A program made the translations under genes and the position numbers. Under the pieces are notes generated by a model that saw only the letters and a program-made list of their open reading frames with translations, was not told where the DNA came from and did no database searches. From NCBI RefSeq assembly GCF_900220985.1, contig NZ_OCPC01000001.1:124001-188000 (forward strand): a DNA stretch of 64,000 nt, read 5' to 3'. This DNA comes from Parahoeflea halophila. Lineage in GTDB: Bacteria; Pseudomonadota; Alphaproteobacteria; Rhizobiales; Rhizobiaceae. Positions 44,945-54,544 of this stretch are shown in pieces. The stretch's first letter is position 1, and each line of letters starts with the position of its first letter.

Positions 44945-46162
44945 CTATTTCAGACCCATGCAGCTTGCGTAATAGCTCACCGTTGCCGGCCAGTCGGAAA
45001 ACAGGCCGACGATGCCGACATCCCGCGCCAGAACATCAAGCACCTCGTACATCTGCCCGTCGCCCGCAAGCACGTCCTTGACCGACTGGTAATACCAGCC
45101 GCCGCCATTGACGAGTGAGCCGGACCGCTCGAACGACCAGGCGATGATCTCGAGACCGGCCTGCTTCGCTTCCAGCGCATAGGGCGACGGAACCATCTTG
45201 CCGTCATCAACCGTCAGCAGCATCCAGATCGGCGGCGCGATGTAGTTGACGCCCTGATCCGCCAGCTCCTGCATCGACGGCTCAAACGTTTCCGGCTTGA
45301 GAGGATCAAATCCCTCACGGCTGTAGCGGCCATCGAGATAGACCGCCTGGGTGCCGAATTCCGGTTCGTTCTCGATCCAGTAGAGCACATCCTCGAGATT
45401 GAAGGATTGCGGCCAGACATCGGAGGCGGGAATGCCCGCCTGCTTGTACTCGTCGATCATCTTCTGCGCGTAGTCGGCCTGGCTGAACCCCTCGAACGGC
45501 ATTTCCACCGATGGCGATTTCAGCTCCGGCGTGAACTTGCCGCCGAGCGAGGCAATCAGCGCGATCGATTCGGCATGGGTCATCACGGTGCCGCCGGCAT
45601 TGGCGTAGAGATCGGTGCGCCAGCCGGCGGTGCCGTTCATGTAGTCCTCGACCGTTTCCGCCTTGCTGTTGGCCGCGTCCATCTTGCCGTTCAGCGCCTT
45701 GAACTCGGCCAGGGTGATGTCGGAGGTTCGGCATTCCGCCGATGCCTTGCCGCCCCGCGCCGGCGTGAACCTCCTGGTGCATTTGTCTGCCAGTTCGGTT
45801 CCCAGAATATTGGTCGTCGTGTGCAGATCATTCTGGGCGTGGCGGCATACCAGTTCCTTGTCCTTGGTAAAGGTCACGTCGCATTCGATGATGCCGGCGC
45901 CCATTTTCGCAGCCGCCATGTAGGATTCGCGCGTGTGCTCGGGAAACTGCAGCGGCGCGCCGCGGTGGCCGATGGAAAACAGCGTCCTTGACACAGGCTT
46001 GCCGGCGCAGGCGCGCAGCGTGTCCTTCAGCGCACCGTCAGCCATCTTGTCGATCAGAAAACCCGGCCGCGGCCCCACCTCGATCTCCGAGGCGACGGCG
46101 CCGGAGGCAATGCCGACGGACAGGGCAAGGACGAGACAACTTGCTCTTGCAATATTGGTCAT
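44945..46162 (-). CDS. glpQ: Glycerophosphodiester phosphodiesterase, periplasmic
   Basis: 405 residues. Hydrolyses glycerophosphodiesters to glycerol-3-phosphate and an alcohol. A signal peptide opens it ([20 protein letters not shown], cleavage near AVASE). The GDPD catalytic pattern [19 protein letters not shown] (HRG ... PEHT) and [19 protein letters not shown] are present. A Cys pair (RRFT...[16 protein letters not shown]) may form disulfides. GGAG lies 7 bases before ATG 46162. Longer than cytoplasmic GDPDs, like periplasmic GlpQ forms. Confidence 0.9.
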   Translation of the reverse strand: MTNIARASCLVLALSVGIASGAVASEIEVGPRPGFLIDKMADGALKDTLRACAGKPVSRTLFSIGHRGAPLQFPEHTRESYMAAAKMGAGIIECDVTFTKDKELVCRHAQNDLHTTTNILGTELADKCTRRFTPARGGKASAECRTSDITLAEFKALNGKMDAANSKAETVEDYMNGTAGWRTDLYANAGGTVMTHAESIALIASLGGKFTPELKSPSVEMPFEGFSQADYAQKMIDEYKQAGIPASDVWPQSFNLEDVLYWIENEPEFGTQAVYLDGRYSREGFDPLKPETFEPSMQELADQGVNYIAPPIWMLLTVDDGKMVPSPYALEAKQAGLEIIAWSFERSGSLVNGGGWYYQSVKDVLAGDGQMYEVLDVLARDVGIVGLFSDWPATVSYYASCMGLK

Positions 46163-46291
46163 GAGAAAACTCCGTATCAGACAACCCACCCTGGTCGTTT
46201 AACACGACAGCCTGATATAAGCCCGCCGAGAAAATCCTGCGGGCATTTCCTCTCCGCCTCAAGCGCAACACCTTGGCTCCGGGCCGTGGGC

Positions 46292-47503
46292 TCACTGCGA
46301 GCGCTTGCCGATCCATCGCGCCAGTGGCGTCGAGCTGAGCCCGTGCACCAGGATCGACAGCGCTACTGTCATCGACACGCAGGCCAGCAACTCGGCTTCG
46401 TTGGGGAACTCGAACTCGTCGATGATCACCAGCGTGAACAGGATCGAGGCGAGCCCGCGCGGTCCGAACCAGCCTAAAAACAGTTTCTCGCTGGCATTCA
46501 GCCCTGCCCCGGTCAGCGACAGCCAGATCGCGCCCACCCGGACCACGGTAAGGAACATCACCGCAATCACCACCGTCTTGAGGGAGGCATGCGCCAACCC
46601 GTCGGGCAGCAGCAACGCGCCGAACACCAGGAATGACGCCATGGTCAAGAGCATCCCGGCGCCTTCCATGAATTCACGCACGAAGCGGATATTGTGCCTG
46701 TAAGTGTTGCCGAAGATCATGCCGGAGACGAAAGCCGCGATAAAGCCGTTGCCGCCGATCACTTCCGCCAGCACATAGGCTGCAAAACTCGCCGCCAGAA
46801 ACACCACGCCTTCCGCTGATTCCGAAATGAAGCGCCGCGCCTGCGCCACATCCATCAGCCGCGCCACCACCCAGCCGGTGACAATCCCTGCCACGGGGCC
46901 AAGCACGATCTGGACAAGGGCGGACAGCGCCAGCCCCTCCGTGCTGGTTCCTGCCATTCCGGCAGAGGCAAGGATCGCGCCCAAAAGCACGAAGGGCAGC
47001 ACCAGCCCGTCATTGAGCCCGCTTTCCACATTGATGGTCTCGCTGAGCTTCTCGGGCACATTGGCGCTGGTGACCACCCCCTGCCCCAGGGCTGCGTCAG
47101 TCGGCGTCAGCACCGCGGCGGTCAGCAGCGCCATGGCAACCCCGCCCTCAGGGCTGATCAGAACAGTAACCAGCGTGCCGAGCCCGATCGACAGCGGCAG
47201 GCCGATGATCAGCATCCGGGCAGGCAGTTTCCAGCTCTGCCTGAGTTGCTTGAATTGCACATGCGACGCGTCGGAAAACAGCACCAGCACCAGCGTGATT
47301 TCCGCCAGCAGCCTCTTTCCTTCATCGAGAACCTCGGGCGGCGCCGCATTGCGCAACGGCTCCGCCAGCGCATAGCCCAGGCACATGAAGATGATCGGCA
47401 GGGTCAGCACCGAACGGTCGACAACGCGGGTGAGCAGCGAATAGAGAATGAAGGCCCCGAGGATGCCGAGGATCACCAGATCGAAATGCATGTCCTGGTT
47501 CAT
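46292..47503 (-). CDS. CPA1-family cation:proton antiporter
   Basis: 403 residues with about 12 hydrophobic segments. Key features are LTPTDAALGQGVV in the antiporter core, the ESGLNDGLVLPFVLLGA stretch containing the ion-binding Asn-Asp pair, and WFGPRGLASILF near the end, all typical of NhaP-type Na+(K+)/H+ antiporters. The ion is not determined. ATG 47503 is used; a GTG one codon before is also possible. Confidence 0.9.
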   Translation of the reverse strand: MNQDMHFDLVILGILGAFILYSLLTRVVDRSVLTLPIIFMCLGYALAEPLRNAAPPEVLDEGKRLLAEITLVLVLFSDASHVQFKQLRQSWKLPARMLIIGLPLSIGLGTLVTVLISPEGGVAMALLTAAVLTPTDAALGQGVVTSANVPEKLSETINVESGLNDGLVLPFVLLGAILASAGMAGTSTEGLALSALVQIVLGPVAGIVTGWVVARLMDVAQARRFISESAEGVVFLAASFAAYVLAEVIGGNGFIAAFVSGMIFGNTYRHNIRFVREFMEGAGMLLTMASFLVFGALLLPDGLAHASLKTVVIAVMFLTVVRVGAIWLSLTGAGLNASEKLFLGWFGPRGLASILFTLVIIDEFEFPNEAELLACVSMTVALSILVHGLSSTPLARWIGKRSQ

Positions 47504-47589
47504 CACACCCGTCCAGCCACGTTTCCGCTGGCACCACTATGCCTCGCTGCGCAGGGTTTTGCCATCGGAGATGCACGGGCGCCTTGCCC

Positions 47590-49068
47590 TCAGGTGCCGC
47601 AATAGGTGGTGTAGGGGCCGAAATCCGACGGCGCACCAAGCGCAAACACCTCGAGGCCAGGCCGTTCCGTGTAGGGGTCCTCAAGAACCGTGAGCAGCCG
47701 CTCGAAGGGCCCCAGATCGCCCTTGGTTGCAGACGCGAGAGCGGCTTCGACCATGTGGTTTCGCGGCACATAGACCGGGTTGAGCCGGTTCATGGCCAGC
47801 GCCCGCGCCTCGGCGGTGCCCTGGTCACGTTCCAGCCGCGCCCGCCACAGCGGCAGCCAGACATCAAACCCTGCGGGATTGTCGAACAGCGCCCGTGTCG
47901 ACGCCGCATCCCCAGACTGGGCAGAGGACAGGCTGCGGAAGAACCGGGTGAAATCGGCATTCTGGGTTTCGAGCACCGAGAGCAGCCCAGTGGCAAGCTC
48001 CAGGTCGCCGTCTTCCTCCCTTGTCAGCCCAAGCTTTGCCCGCATGCCCGACAGCCAGGCGCGCTCATAGGCGAGCGGAAATTCGTTGATCACATCGCTC
48101 GCCTGGCGCACCGCGTCGTCGCTGTCATCGGGATTGATCAGGTCGAGCAGCGTTTCGGCCAGCCGCGCCAGGTTCCACTGCGCAATCTTTGGCTGGTTGC
48201 CATAGGCATAGCGGCCATGCTGGTCGATGGAGCTGAACACGGTCGCCGGGTCATAGCCATCAATGAAGGCGCATGGCCCGTAATCAATCGTCTCGCCGGA
48301 AATCGTCATGTTGTCGGTGTTCATCACCCCATGCACGAAACCGACCTGCATCCACTGCGCAATCAGCGCCGCCTGACGGTCCCGCACGGCCTCAAGCAGG
48401 CCGAGATAGCGGTCCGGCTCGTCCATAAGTTCCGGGTAATGCCGGGCAATGGCATAGTCCGCGAGTTGCCGCAGCCGTTCTGTTTCACCGCGGGCGGCAA
48501 AGAACTGGAAGGTGCCGACCCGCAGATGGCTTGCGGCCACACGGGCCAGTACCGCGCCCGGCTCCGGACCGTCCTGCCGCATCACCTGCTCACCGGTCGT
48601 CACCGCAGCCAGTGCCCGCGTTGTCGGCACGCCAAGCGCATGCATCGCCTCGCCGATCACATATTCGCGCAGCACCGGCCCGAGCACCGCCTTGCCGTCG
48701 CCGCCGCGCGAAAACGGGGTCCGGCCGGAGCCCTTGAGATGGATGTCGCGGCGCTTTCCATTCGTGTCGATGATTTCGCCCAGCAACAGCGCCCGGCCAT
48801 CGCCAAGCTGCGGCGAAAATCCGCCGAACTGGTGCCCCGCATAGGCCATCGCAAGCTGTGCCGCTCCCTCGGGAGCAGTGTGTCCGGCAAAGATCGCGGC
48901 GCCCGCATCGCTGTCCAACGCCTCGGCATCCAGTCCCAGCTCAAGCGCAAGCGGCCGGTTGAAGCGGATCATCCGCGGCGCGGGAACTTCTGCCCCCTTC
49001 CAAGGCACGTAGAAGCCTTCGAGCTCGCGAGCATAGGTGTTGTCAAACCGGAATCCTGCGGTGCTCAT
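47590..49068 (-). CDS. selO: Protein adenylyltransferase SelO (YdiU/UPF0061)
   Basis: 492 residues. Pseudokinase-fold enzyme that transfers AMP from ATP to Ser/Thr/Tyr residues of proteins involved in redox balance. Conserved blocks are AYAGHQFGGFSPQLGDGRAL, DIHLKGSGRTPFSRGGDGKA, LREYVIGEAMHALGVPTTRA and HGVMNTDNMTISGETIDYGP with the metal-binding Asn and Asp. The C-terminus TTYCGT has the Cys where some eukaryotic SelO carry selenocysteine. It lies beside the msrA/msrB pair. Confidence 0.93.
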   Translation of the reverse strand: MSTAGFRFDNTYARELEGFYVPWKGAEVPAPRMIRFNRPLALELGLDAEALDSDAGAAIFAGHTAPEGAAQLAMAYAGHQFGGFSPQLGDGRALLLGEIIDTNGKRRDIHLKGSGRTPFSRGGDGKAVLGPVLREYVIGEAMHALGVPTTRALAAVTTGEQVMRQDGPEPGAVLARVAASHLRVGTFQFFAARGETERLRQLADYAIARHYPELMDEPDRYLGLLEAVRDRQAALIAQWMQVGFVHGVMNTDNMTISGETIDYGPCAFIDGYDPATVFSSIDQHGRYAYGNQPKIAQWNLARLAETLLDLINPDDSDDAVRQASDVINEFPLAYERAWLSGMRAKLGLTREEDGDLELATGLLSVLETQNADFTRFFRSLSSAQSGDAASTRALFDNPAGFDVWLPLWRARLERDQGTAEARALAMNRLNPVYVPRNHMVEAALASATKGDLGPFERLLTVLEDPYTERPGLEVFALGAPSDFGPYTTYCGT

Positions 49069-49103
49069 GGTTGACCCTCGTCAAAACGCCGTGCCTGGAT
49101 GCA

Positions 49104-49127
49104 AGCGACCGGCAACTGCCGGTCGCT
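49104..49127 (-). terminator. Hairpin after msrA
   Basis: Perfect 10-bp stem AGCGACCGGC / GCCGGTCGCT with loop AACT between msrA and selO. No T-run, so its strength as a terminator is uncertain. Confidence 0.55.
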
Positions 49128-49153
49128 CTGAAATCCGGGCCCTTTGGACCTGC

Positions 49154-49660
49154 CTACTCGGCCGCGTCGCGCTTGGGCAGCACCCAGTCAGGGCGCGGGA
49201 AATGGCAGGTATAGCCATTCGGAATGCGCTCGAGATAATCCTGGTGCTCCGGTTCGGCTTCCCAGAAATCACCCACCGGCTCGACTTCGGTCACGACCTT
49301 GCCCGGCCACAGCCCGGAGGCATCGACATCGGCAATGGTGTCGAGCGCGGTCTGCCGCTGCTGGTCGTCGGTGTAATAGATCGCCGAACGGTAGGACATG
49401 CCTACGTCATTGCCCTGCCGGTTGGGCGTCGACGGATCATGAATCTGGAAAAAGAACTCCAGCAGCTCGCGGTAGCTGATCCGGTTCGGATCGAAAATTA
49501 TCTCGATGCCTTCGGCATGGGTGCCGTGATTGCGATAGGTGGCGTTCTTCACGTCGCCGCCGGTGTAACCGACGCGGGTGTCTTCAACCCCGGGCATCTT
49601 GCGGATGAGGTCCTGCATTCCCCAGAAGCATCCGCCGGCAAGTACTGCACGTTCACTCAT
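49154..49660 (-). CDS. msrA: Peptide methionine (S)-S-oxide reductase
   Basis: 168 residues. Repairs the S epimer of methionine sulfoxide. The catalytic motif is GGCFWG (Cys11), followed by [13 protein letters not shown], and [11 protein letters not shown], typical for MsrA. It starts on the base immediately before the msrB stop codon (0-base gap), so it is translated as the second gene of an msrB-msrA unit. Confidence 0.95.
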   Translation of the reverse strand: MSERAVLAGGCFWGMQDLIRKMPGVEDTRVGYTGGDVKNATYRNHGTHAEGIEIIFDPNRISYRELLEFFFQIHDPSTPNRQGNDVGMSYRSAIYYTDDQQRQTALDTIADVDASGLWPGKVVTEVEPVGDFWEAEPEHQDYLERIPNGYTCHFPRPDWVLPKRDAAE

Positions 49661-50110
49661 CTAGATATCCTCCACCTGGTCAAGATAGTCACCATAGCCC
49701 TCATCCATCATGTCGGCCTTGGCAATGAACCGCAATGACGCGGAATTGATGCAATAGCGCAAGCCCCCACGGTCTTGTGGACCGTCCGGGAACACGTGGC
49801 CCAGATGGCTGTCGCCGTCCCGGGAGCGCACTTCGGTTCTGATCATGCCGTGCGAGGTATCACGAAGCTCGGTCACATGCGCCGGCTCGATCGGCTTGGT
49901 GAAGCTCGGCCAGCCGCAACCGCTTTCGAACTTGTCAGACGAGGCAAACAGCGGCTCACCCGAGACGATGTCAACATAGATTCCGGCTGCCTTGTTGTCA
50001 TTGTACTCGCCGGTGAACGGACGCTCGGTACCATTCTGCTGGGTGACGCGAAACTGTTCGGGCGTCAGCTTTGCAATTGCATCCTCGGACTTGGAATAGG
50101 TCTTGGTCAT
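49661..50110 (-). CDS. msrB: Peptide methionine (R)-S-oxide reductase, zinc-less form
   Basis: 149 residues. Repairs the R epimer of methionine sulfoxide. The catalytic Cys120 is in [12 protein letters not shown] and the likely resolving Cys65 in SGCGWPSF. The four zinc cysteines of the E. coli-type enzyme are replaced: Asp47 and Ser50 in [13 protein letters not shown], Ser96 and Gly99 in [11 protein letters not shown]. It therefore belongs to the form without structural zinc. First gene of the msrB-msrA unit; a repeat element lies upstream. Confidence 0.94.
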   Translation of the reverse strand: MTKTYSKSEDAIAKLTPEQFRVTQQNGTERPFTGEYNDNKAAGIYVDIVSGEPLFASSDKFESGCGWPSFTKPIEPAHVTELRDTSHGMIRTEVRSRDGDSHLGHVFPDGPQDRGGLRYCINSASLRFIAKADMMDEGYGDYLDQVEDI

Positions 50111-50249
50111 GCCGGAACTCCTGGCTGGAAGGCTGGACTCGTCTTGGGTCAGAGATGGGTCATCCCGACCCGCTTTTCAATTGCCTCTTCCACCGCGGCA
50201 CCCGTCGGACAGGGATCCACGGGTCAATTAGGCGTGAGCCGAACCGCTC

Positions 50250-50352
50250 TACAGCGCCGCGCATCCAATCGGATGCGCAAAGGTCGCTGTAACACCTTGA
50301 AATGATGCATGTACGTTATCGTTCAAATGAATCCACTTAAACGCGACATGCA
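50250..50352 (+). repeat. RIME-like two-palindrome repeat element
   Basis: 103 bases with two nested palindromes. The first has outer arms TACAGCG (50250-50256) / CGCTGTA (50285-50291) around an 8-bp stem GCGCATCC/GGATGCGC with loop AATC. The second has arms TGCATGT (50306-50312) / ACATGCA (50346-50352). This order and size resemble the rhizobial intergenic mosaic element (RIME) class. It ends on the base next to the tamB stop codon, so it may serve as its 3' end. Confidence 0.65.
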
Positions 50353-53300
50353 TTAGTATTCACGCTCGAAAAAAATGCCGCCCTTGGTTTCTCCGCCCGA
50401 ACTGGCTTCGCCGCGCAGCTTGATGCCACTGCCGATATCGAGGTCGATGCGGGCCTTGCCGGAACCTGCAGAGGATCCGCTCTCGATCCCGAAATAGGTC
50501 CGGTCATTGAGATATTTGCCGACACCCAGCGAGGTATCACCGGTCTCTTCGTCGGTGCGCAGGTCAATGTCGTCGACGCCGGTCGCACGGCGCAACTGTT
50601 CGACAAGCCCACCGCCCTTGACGGCTCCGGTCAGCTGCCCGGCGGCTTCAGCCAGCTGCGCAATCTGCAAGGGAGAGAGGCTGCTCAAGGAGCGGCCGAA
50701 CACCAGCTGCGCCAGCACTTCGTCTTCCGGCAGTTCCGGGCTCGAGGTGAAACTGAATTCCGGCGCGTTTGCAGGCCCGGTGATCAGCACCGTCACCGTG
50801 GTGCTGCCCGACTGGCTTGATGCTGCCAGATCGAGGATCGGCACCACCGAACCGGCAAAGCCAAGCCGGCCACGGGTAAAATCAAGCCGCTGGCCCAACA
50901 CGCTCAACCGCCCGCGCACCAGGTCGAAACCGCCAGCCGCCACCGGCGCACCGGTGCTGCCCGTCAGGCGCAGCGAACCGCCCAGTTCCACATCCATGCC
51001 CCGGCCACGGATGAAGATGCGGCTAGCCTGGACGCGGACATCAAGCGCGATACCGGTCGATGCCCCGCTGCCCTCGTCGCCTGAAAGCCGCGCGGCCTGG
51101 GACTGAATATCAGCGGGCGCGTTCCGGTGCGTCACATCGAGCCGGGAAATCGAGCTCGGCAGCGTGTCGGGAACCGTGATTGTGGTCTCGTCGAGCATGA
51201 CCGTGCCGCCCAGCTTGGGCAACTGGGTCAGCGGGCCCGTCAAAGTCAGGTCGGCATCAAAGCGGGTCGCCACCATCTGTCCGTCGGCATAACGTCCACG
51301 CGAGACCTTGAGCGCAAGATCTGCCGGGTAATTGGCACCGGCATCAAGCCCCACTGTGCCCGATCCGCTGATCGTTCCGCCGGACGACAACTCGCCAGAC
51401 AGCGAGCGGATCGACGCCTGGTCCGGCGCAAGTCCGATTTCGGCCGACAGATTGTCGATCGCGATCCCGGTGCGTCCGTCCACCAGGCGGCTGTCCGACG
51501 TGGTGATTGTTCCCGAAATTTGCGGCGCGCCGACACTTCCGTCGATTGCGATATCTGCCTGCGCCGCACCCGTCAGCGCCACGCCCTGCTTGGCGATGGC
51601 ACCCGACAGCAGCGAGAACGGAATGCTGCCACTGATCCGCGCGGAGATGGCCTGCGTGCCGGTGGTGTCCAATCCGCCACTCGCGGTAAACGACAACCCG
51701 CTGCCACTGCCCCTGGCATCAAATGTGACCCTGTCGGATTGAAATTCGCCACTTGCGTTGATCGCAAGGGGCACATCGGCCACGGCAGACGCCGCAGCCG
51801 CACGCACGTCGCTGGCATCAAGATTGTAACGCACCACCGGTGCCGATGCCGTCCCCGCGACGCTCACCGTACCCGACAGAGCACCCGACAGCCCTGCGCC
51901 CGGCGCCACGGCATTGACCGATGTCAGCGGCAGGCCCGCAAGCGCGATATCGAGGTCCAGCGCCTGTCCGGCCGTCCCGGTGATCGACACCCGGCCACCG
52001 CCCGGCGAGATCACCAGCCGTTCGATCTCGGCAGTTCCTTCACGGACAACGACACGCGCCGGTTCGCTCAGATTGATGGCAAGGCCTTTCCAGACTGTGT
52101 TTGCGGTCTCGATTTCCAGCTCGGTCTCCGTCTCACCGGGTCGCACCCGGGCCGCGAGGGAAATCGGCAAGTCTGCCGCCTGGGCCTTGGCCTCGACAGT
52201 GGTCCAGCCTCCATCCTGGGAAAAACCGGCCACAAGGTTGGAAACATCGGTTCCGCCGGCACTGACTTCCCTCACCTCCAATGTACCGGTAGGTTTCGGC
52301 GTGCCCATCACATCTTCGACGGTGCCGGCTAACCGGGCGTTACGAAGGATGAAGGCTTCTCCTGAAAGCTCGGGAACACCCAGCTGGATATCGGCGACCG
52401 ATTCGCTGCCGCGCACTTTGAAACTGATGCTTCCGCCGGCACTGCCCTTGATATCCTGAAGCGCCAGTGCCGACAGCGAGCCGATATCTTTCAGGTCGAG
52501 TTCGATTTTTCCGGTCGGCCGGTAGCCGTCATCGAGCACCAGCGCACCGGAGATCAGGTTGTCCGCGACCTGCAGCCGCAGCGGATCGATCCGCACCACG
52601 CCGCCGGTTTGGGATACCAGCAGGCTGCCATTGACCGGGCGGCCTTCCAGAGCTCCGGAAAGCGTGATGTCCGCCTGCGGAGCGGCAGGATCGGCTACAC
52701 CCTTGGCAGCAAGCACCAGATCGGAGAGGTCGCGGCCCTGGAGTTTGAGTTGGCGGCCAGTCAGGCTCGCCTCGAAGGCCGGTGCCGAAACTGTGCCTGA
52801 CACACTTGCCGTCAGCGATAGACCACCGGACACATCCGCGCCGGCGCCGGCGAGCCGTGACAACTCGGCTGCAACATCGCCTTCTATCTCGCCGTCCGCC
52901 CCGAGCGCCACTCCGCCCGATGCCTCGGCGAACTCCGAGGCAAGCTCGAAATTCTGCACCGTCAGCGCACCGCCCTCATCCCGCGCAACATCTGCCGTAA
53001 AACGCGTCTCCGGCCCCAATATCCCGGCTGCCTGCTCCGAAAGCACCAGATTGCGCATCTGTCCCGACAGGCTGGCGGCAAGCGCCCCCGACATGTTCAC
53101 CGACAAGGCCTCCGCCTCCACCGACGCCACACCGGATTCAATCCCGATGCGATCGCTGGTAATCACCTCTCCCTGATCAACCGCAACGCCACCATTCACG
53201 GAGACGCCGCCAGCCATGGCGCGGGCGACAATGTCATTGCTCGAGCCAATGGCATTTGCGCGGACAGCGATGGTCCCGGTGCCACTGCGGTCCGCCAGCG

Positions 53301-54543
53301 AAAACCGGTCGAAATCCAGCACCGCCGACAGGGCATCCGCGCTGAATTCGGCGCCATAGACCTCTGGTGTGGAAGCCTCTAGCCGAATTGCCGCCTCATC
53401 CGCATTTCCAGTCACCCGGACAGTGACTGCAGGCACGGCAACCCGGGTGGGCGATGCGCCGGTGCCAAATTCGAGCATTCCCGCATTTGGCTGCGGCGTA
53501 ACGGAAGCAGTCAGATCCACATTTCCTTCGCGCGCGACCCGGCCGCGGCCCTCTGCCGTCAACTCAGACGATGACAAGGTGAAAACATCGATGACCGCCC
53601 CGTTTTGCTCTGGTTCGATCAGGCCTTCGAGCACGATATCGCTCCGCCCCGCCACAAGCTGCCCGATTGAAGGCGGCAGGAACCGGTCAAACATGCCGTT
53701 CGCCTGGAGCGACACCGCATTCCCCGCCTCGCCGGCCACCATTTGCAGGCTTGCTTCGGCGATGATCTCGCCATTGATCGTGCCAGCCGCATTCAGGCGC
53801 CAGTCGGCCAGGGACCCCTGTGACGTTGCCGACAGGCTGATCGCATCTTCCGGCGGGAGGTTGAGCAGATGCGCCATGACCCCGCCTGCAGGCTCCGACA
53901 GCTTTGCGGACACATTGAACCGGTCCTCGGCTTCAAGGTAATCCGCGTCCACTACCAACTCGCCGCCGACACCGTCGGTCCGCTTGACCACCAGATCCGC
54001 AAGCGCCGTCGACATGGTCCCGTCCACCTGCGCACTGCCCCTGGCTTCAAACCTGGCCAGTCGTCCGGCCACCGGTTCTCCAAGCAGAATATCGGGTGCG
54101 GTAAAACGCTTGATGTCGAAGGCCACCGGCAGCTGGAACGGAGTGCTTTCTTCTTCGCTCTCCTCACCTTCGGGCAGTTTCGCCAGTTCCACCGTCTCGA
54201 TGGTCAGATCGTCGATCGCCAGCCCGGACCTGAGCAGGGTCAGCGGTGTCCAGTCGATCCGGATCCCCTTCAGCAGCAGCCACGGCTCGCCTTCGGCGTC
54301 GCTGAGCATGATGTGTCCGATCCGTGTGGAGCCTGACAACAGGCCGTCGATGCGGTCGATATCGACGCTCTGCGCCGGGCCGGAGCCGAGCCGGTTCAGC
54401 GTCAGCGCGATCAGCCAGCCGCCCGGAGTGGTGGTGAATACCAGCACGATACCGGCCAGAAACACCAGCAGCCCAATGGCCAGCCAGCGCGCCGCACGCC
54501 AGAGCGCACCCGGACGGGGTTTTGAACTTTGCCTGTCTGTCAT
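50353..54543 (-). CDS. tamB: Translocation and assembly module subunit TamB
   Basis: 1396 residues. Inner-membrane-anchored, periplasm-spanning protein that works with TamA in outer membrane protein insertion and lipid transport. One N-terminal membrane anchor (WLAIGLLVFLAGIVLVFTTT, about 20-39), then a very long beta-rich repetitive region, and the conserved DUF490 C-terminus (PELPEDEVLAQLVFGRSLSS, ... GIFFEREY). It starts one base after the tamA stop, so the two genes are an operon. Confidence 0.95.
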   Translation of the reverse strand: MTDRQSSKPRPGALWRAARWLAIGLLVFLAGIVLVFTTTPGGWLIALTLNRLGSGPAQSVDIDRIDGLLSGSTRIGHIMLSDAEGEPWLLLKGIRIDWTPLTLLRSGLAIDDLTIETVELAKLPEGEESEEESTPFQLPVAFDIKRFTAPDILLGEPVAGRLARFEARGSAQVDGTMSTALADLVVKRTDGVGGELVVDADYLEAEDRFNVSAKLSEPAGGVMAHLLNLPPEDAISLSATSQGSLADWRLNAAGTINGEIIAEASLQMVAGEAGNAVSLQANGMFDRFLPPSIGQLVAGRSDIVLEGLIEPEQNGAVIDVFTLSSSELTAEGRGRVAREGNVDLTASVTPQPNAGMLEFGTGASPTRVAVPAVTVRVTGNADEAAIRLEASTPEVYGAEFSADALSAVLDFDRFSLADRSGTGTIAVRANAIGSSNDIVARAMAGGVSVNGGVAVDQGEVITSDRIGIESGVASVEAEALSVNMSGALAASLSGQMRNLVLSEQAAGILGPETRFTADVARDEGGALTVQNFELASEFAEASGGVALGADGEIEGDVAAELSRLAGAGADVSGGLSLTASVSGTVSAPAFEASLTGRQLKLQGRDLSDLVLAAKGVADPAAPQADITLSGALEGRPVNGSLLVSQTGGVVRIDPLRLQVADNLISGALVLDDGYRPTGKIELDLKDIGSLSALALQDIKGSAGGSISFKVRGSESVADIQLGVPELSGEAFILRNARLAGTVEDVMGTPKPTGTLEVREVSAGGTDVSNLVAGFSQDGGWTTVEAKAQAADLPISLAARVRPGETETELEIETANTVWKGLAINLSEPARVVVREGTAEIERLVISPGGGRVSITGTAGQALDLDIALAGLPLTSVNAVAPGAGLSGALSGTVSVAGTASAPVVRYNLDASDVRAAAASAVADVPLAINASGEFQSDRVTFDARGSGSGLSFTASGGLDTTGTQAISARISGSIPFSLLSGAIAKQGVALTGAAQADIAIDGSVGAPQISGTITTSDSRLVDGRTGIAIDNLSAEIGLAPDQASIRSLSGELSSGGTISGSGTVGLDAGANYPADLALKVSRGRYADGQMVATRFDADLTLTGPLTQLPKLGGTVMLDETTITVPDTLPSSISRLDVTHRNAPADIQSQAARLSGDEGSGASTGIALDVRVQASRIFIRGRGMDVELGGSLRLTGSTGAPVAAGGFDLVRGRLSVLGQRLDFTRGRLGFAGSVVPILDLAASSQSGSTTVTVLITGPANAPEFSFTSSPELPEDEVLAQLVFGRSLSSLSPLQIAQLAEAAGQLTGAVKGGGLVEQLRRATGVDDIDLRTDEETGDTSLGVGKYLNDRTYFGIESGSSAGSGKARIDLDIGSGIKLRGEASSGGETKGGIFFEREY

Positions 54544-54544
54544 G

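Noticed and set aside
51127-52332. 401-codon plus-strand frame inside tamB
   Set aside because: Arg/His-rich shadow of the tamB repeats, no homology features.
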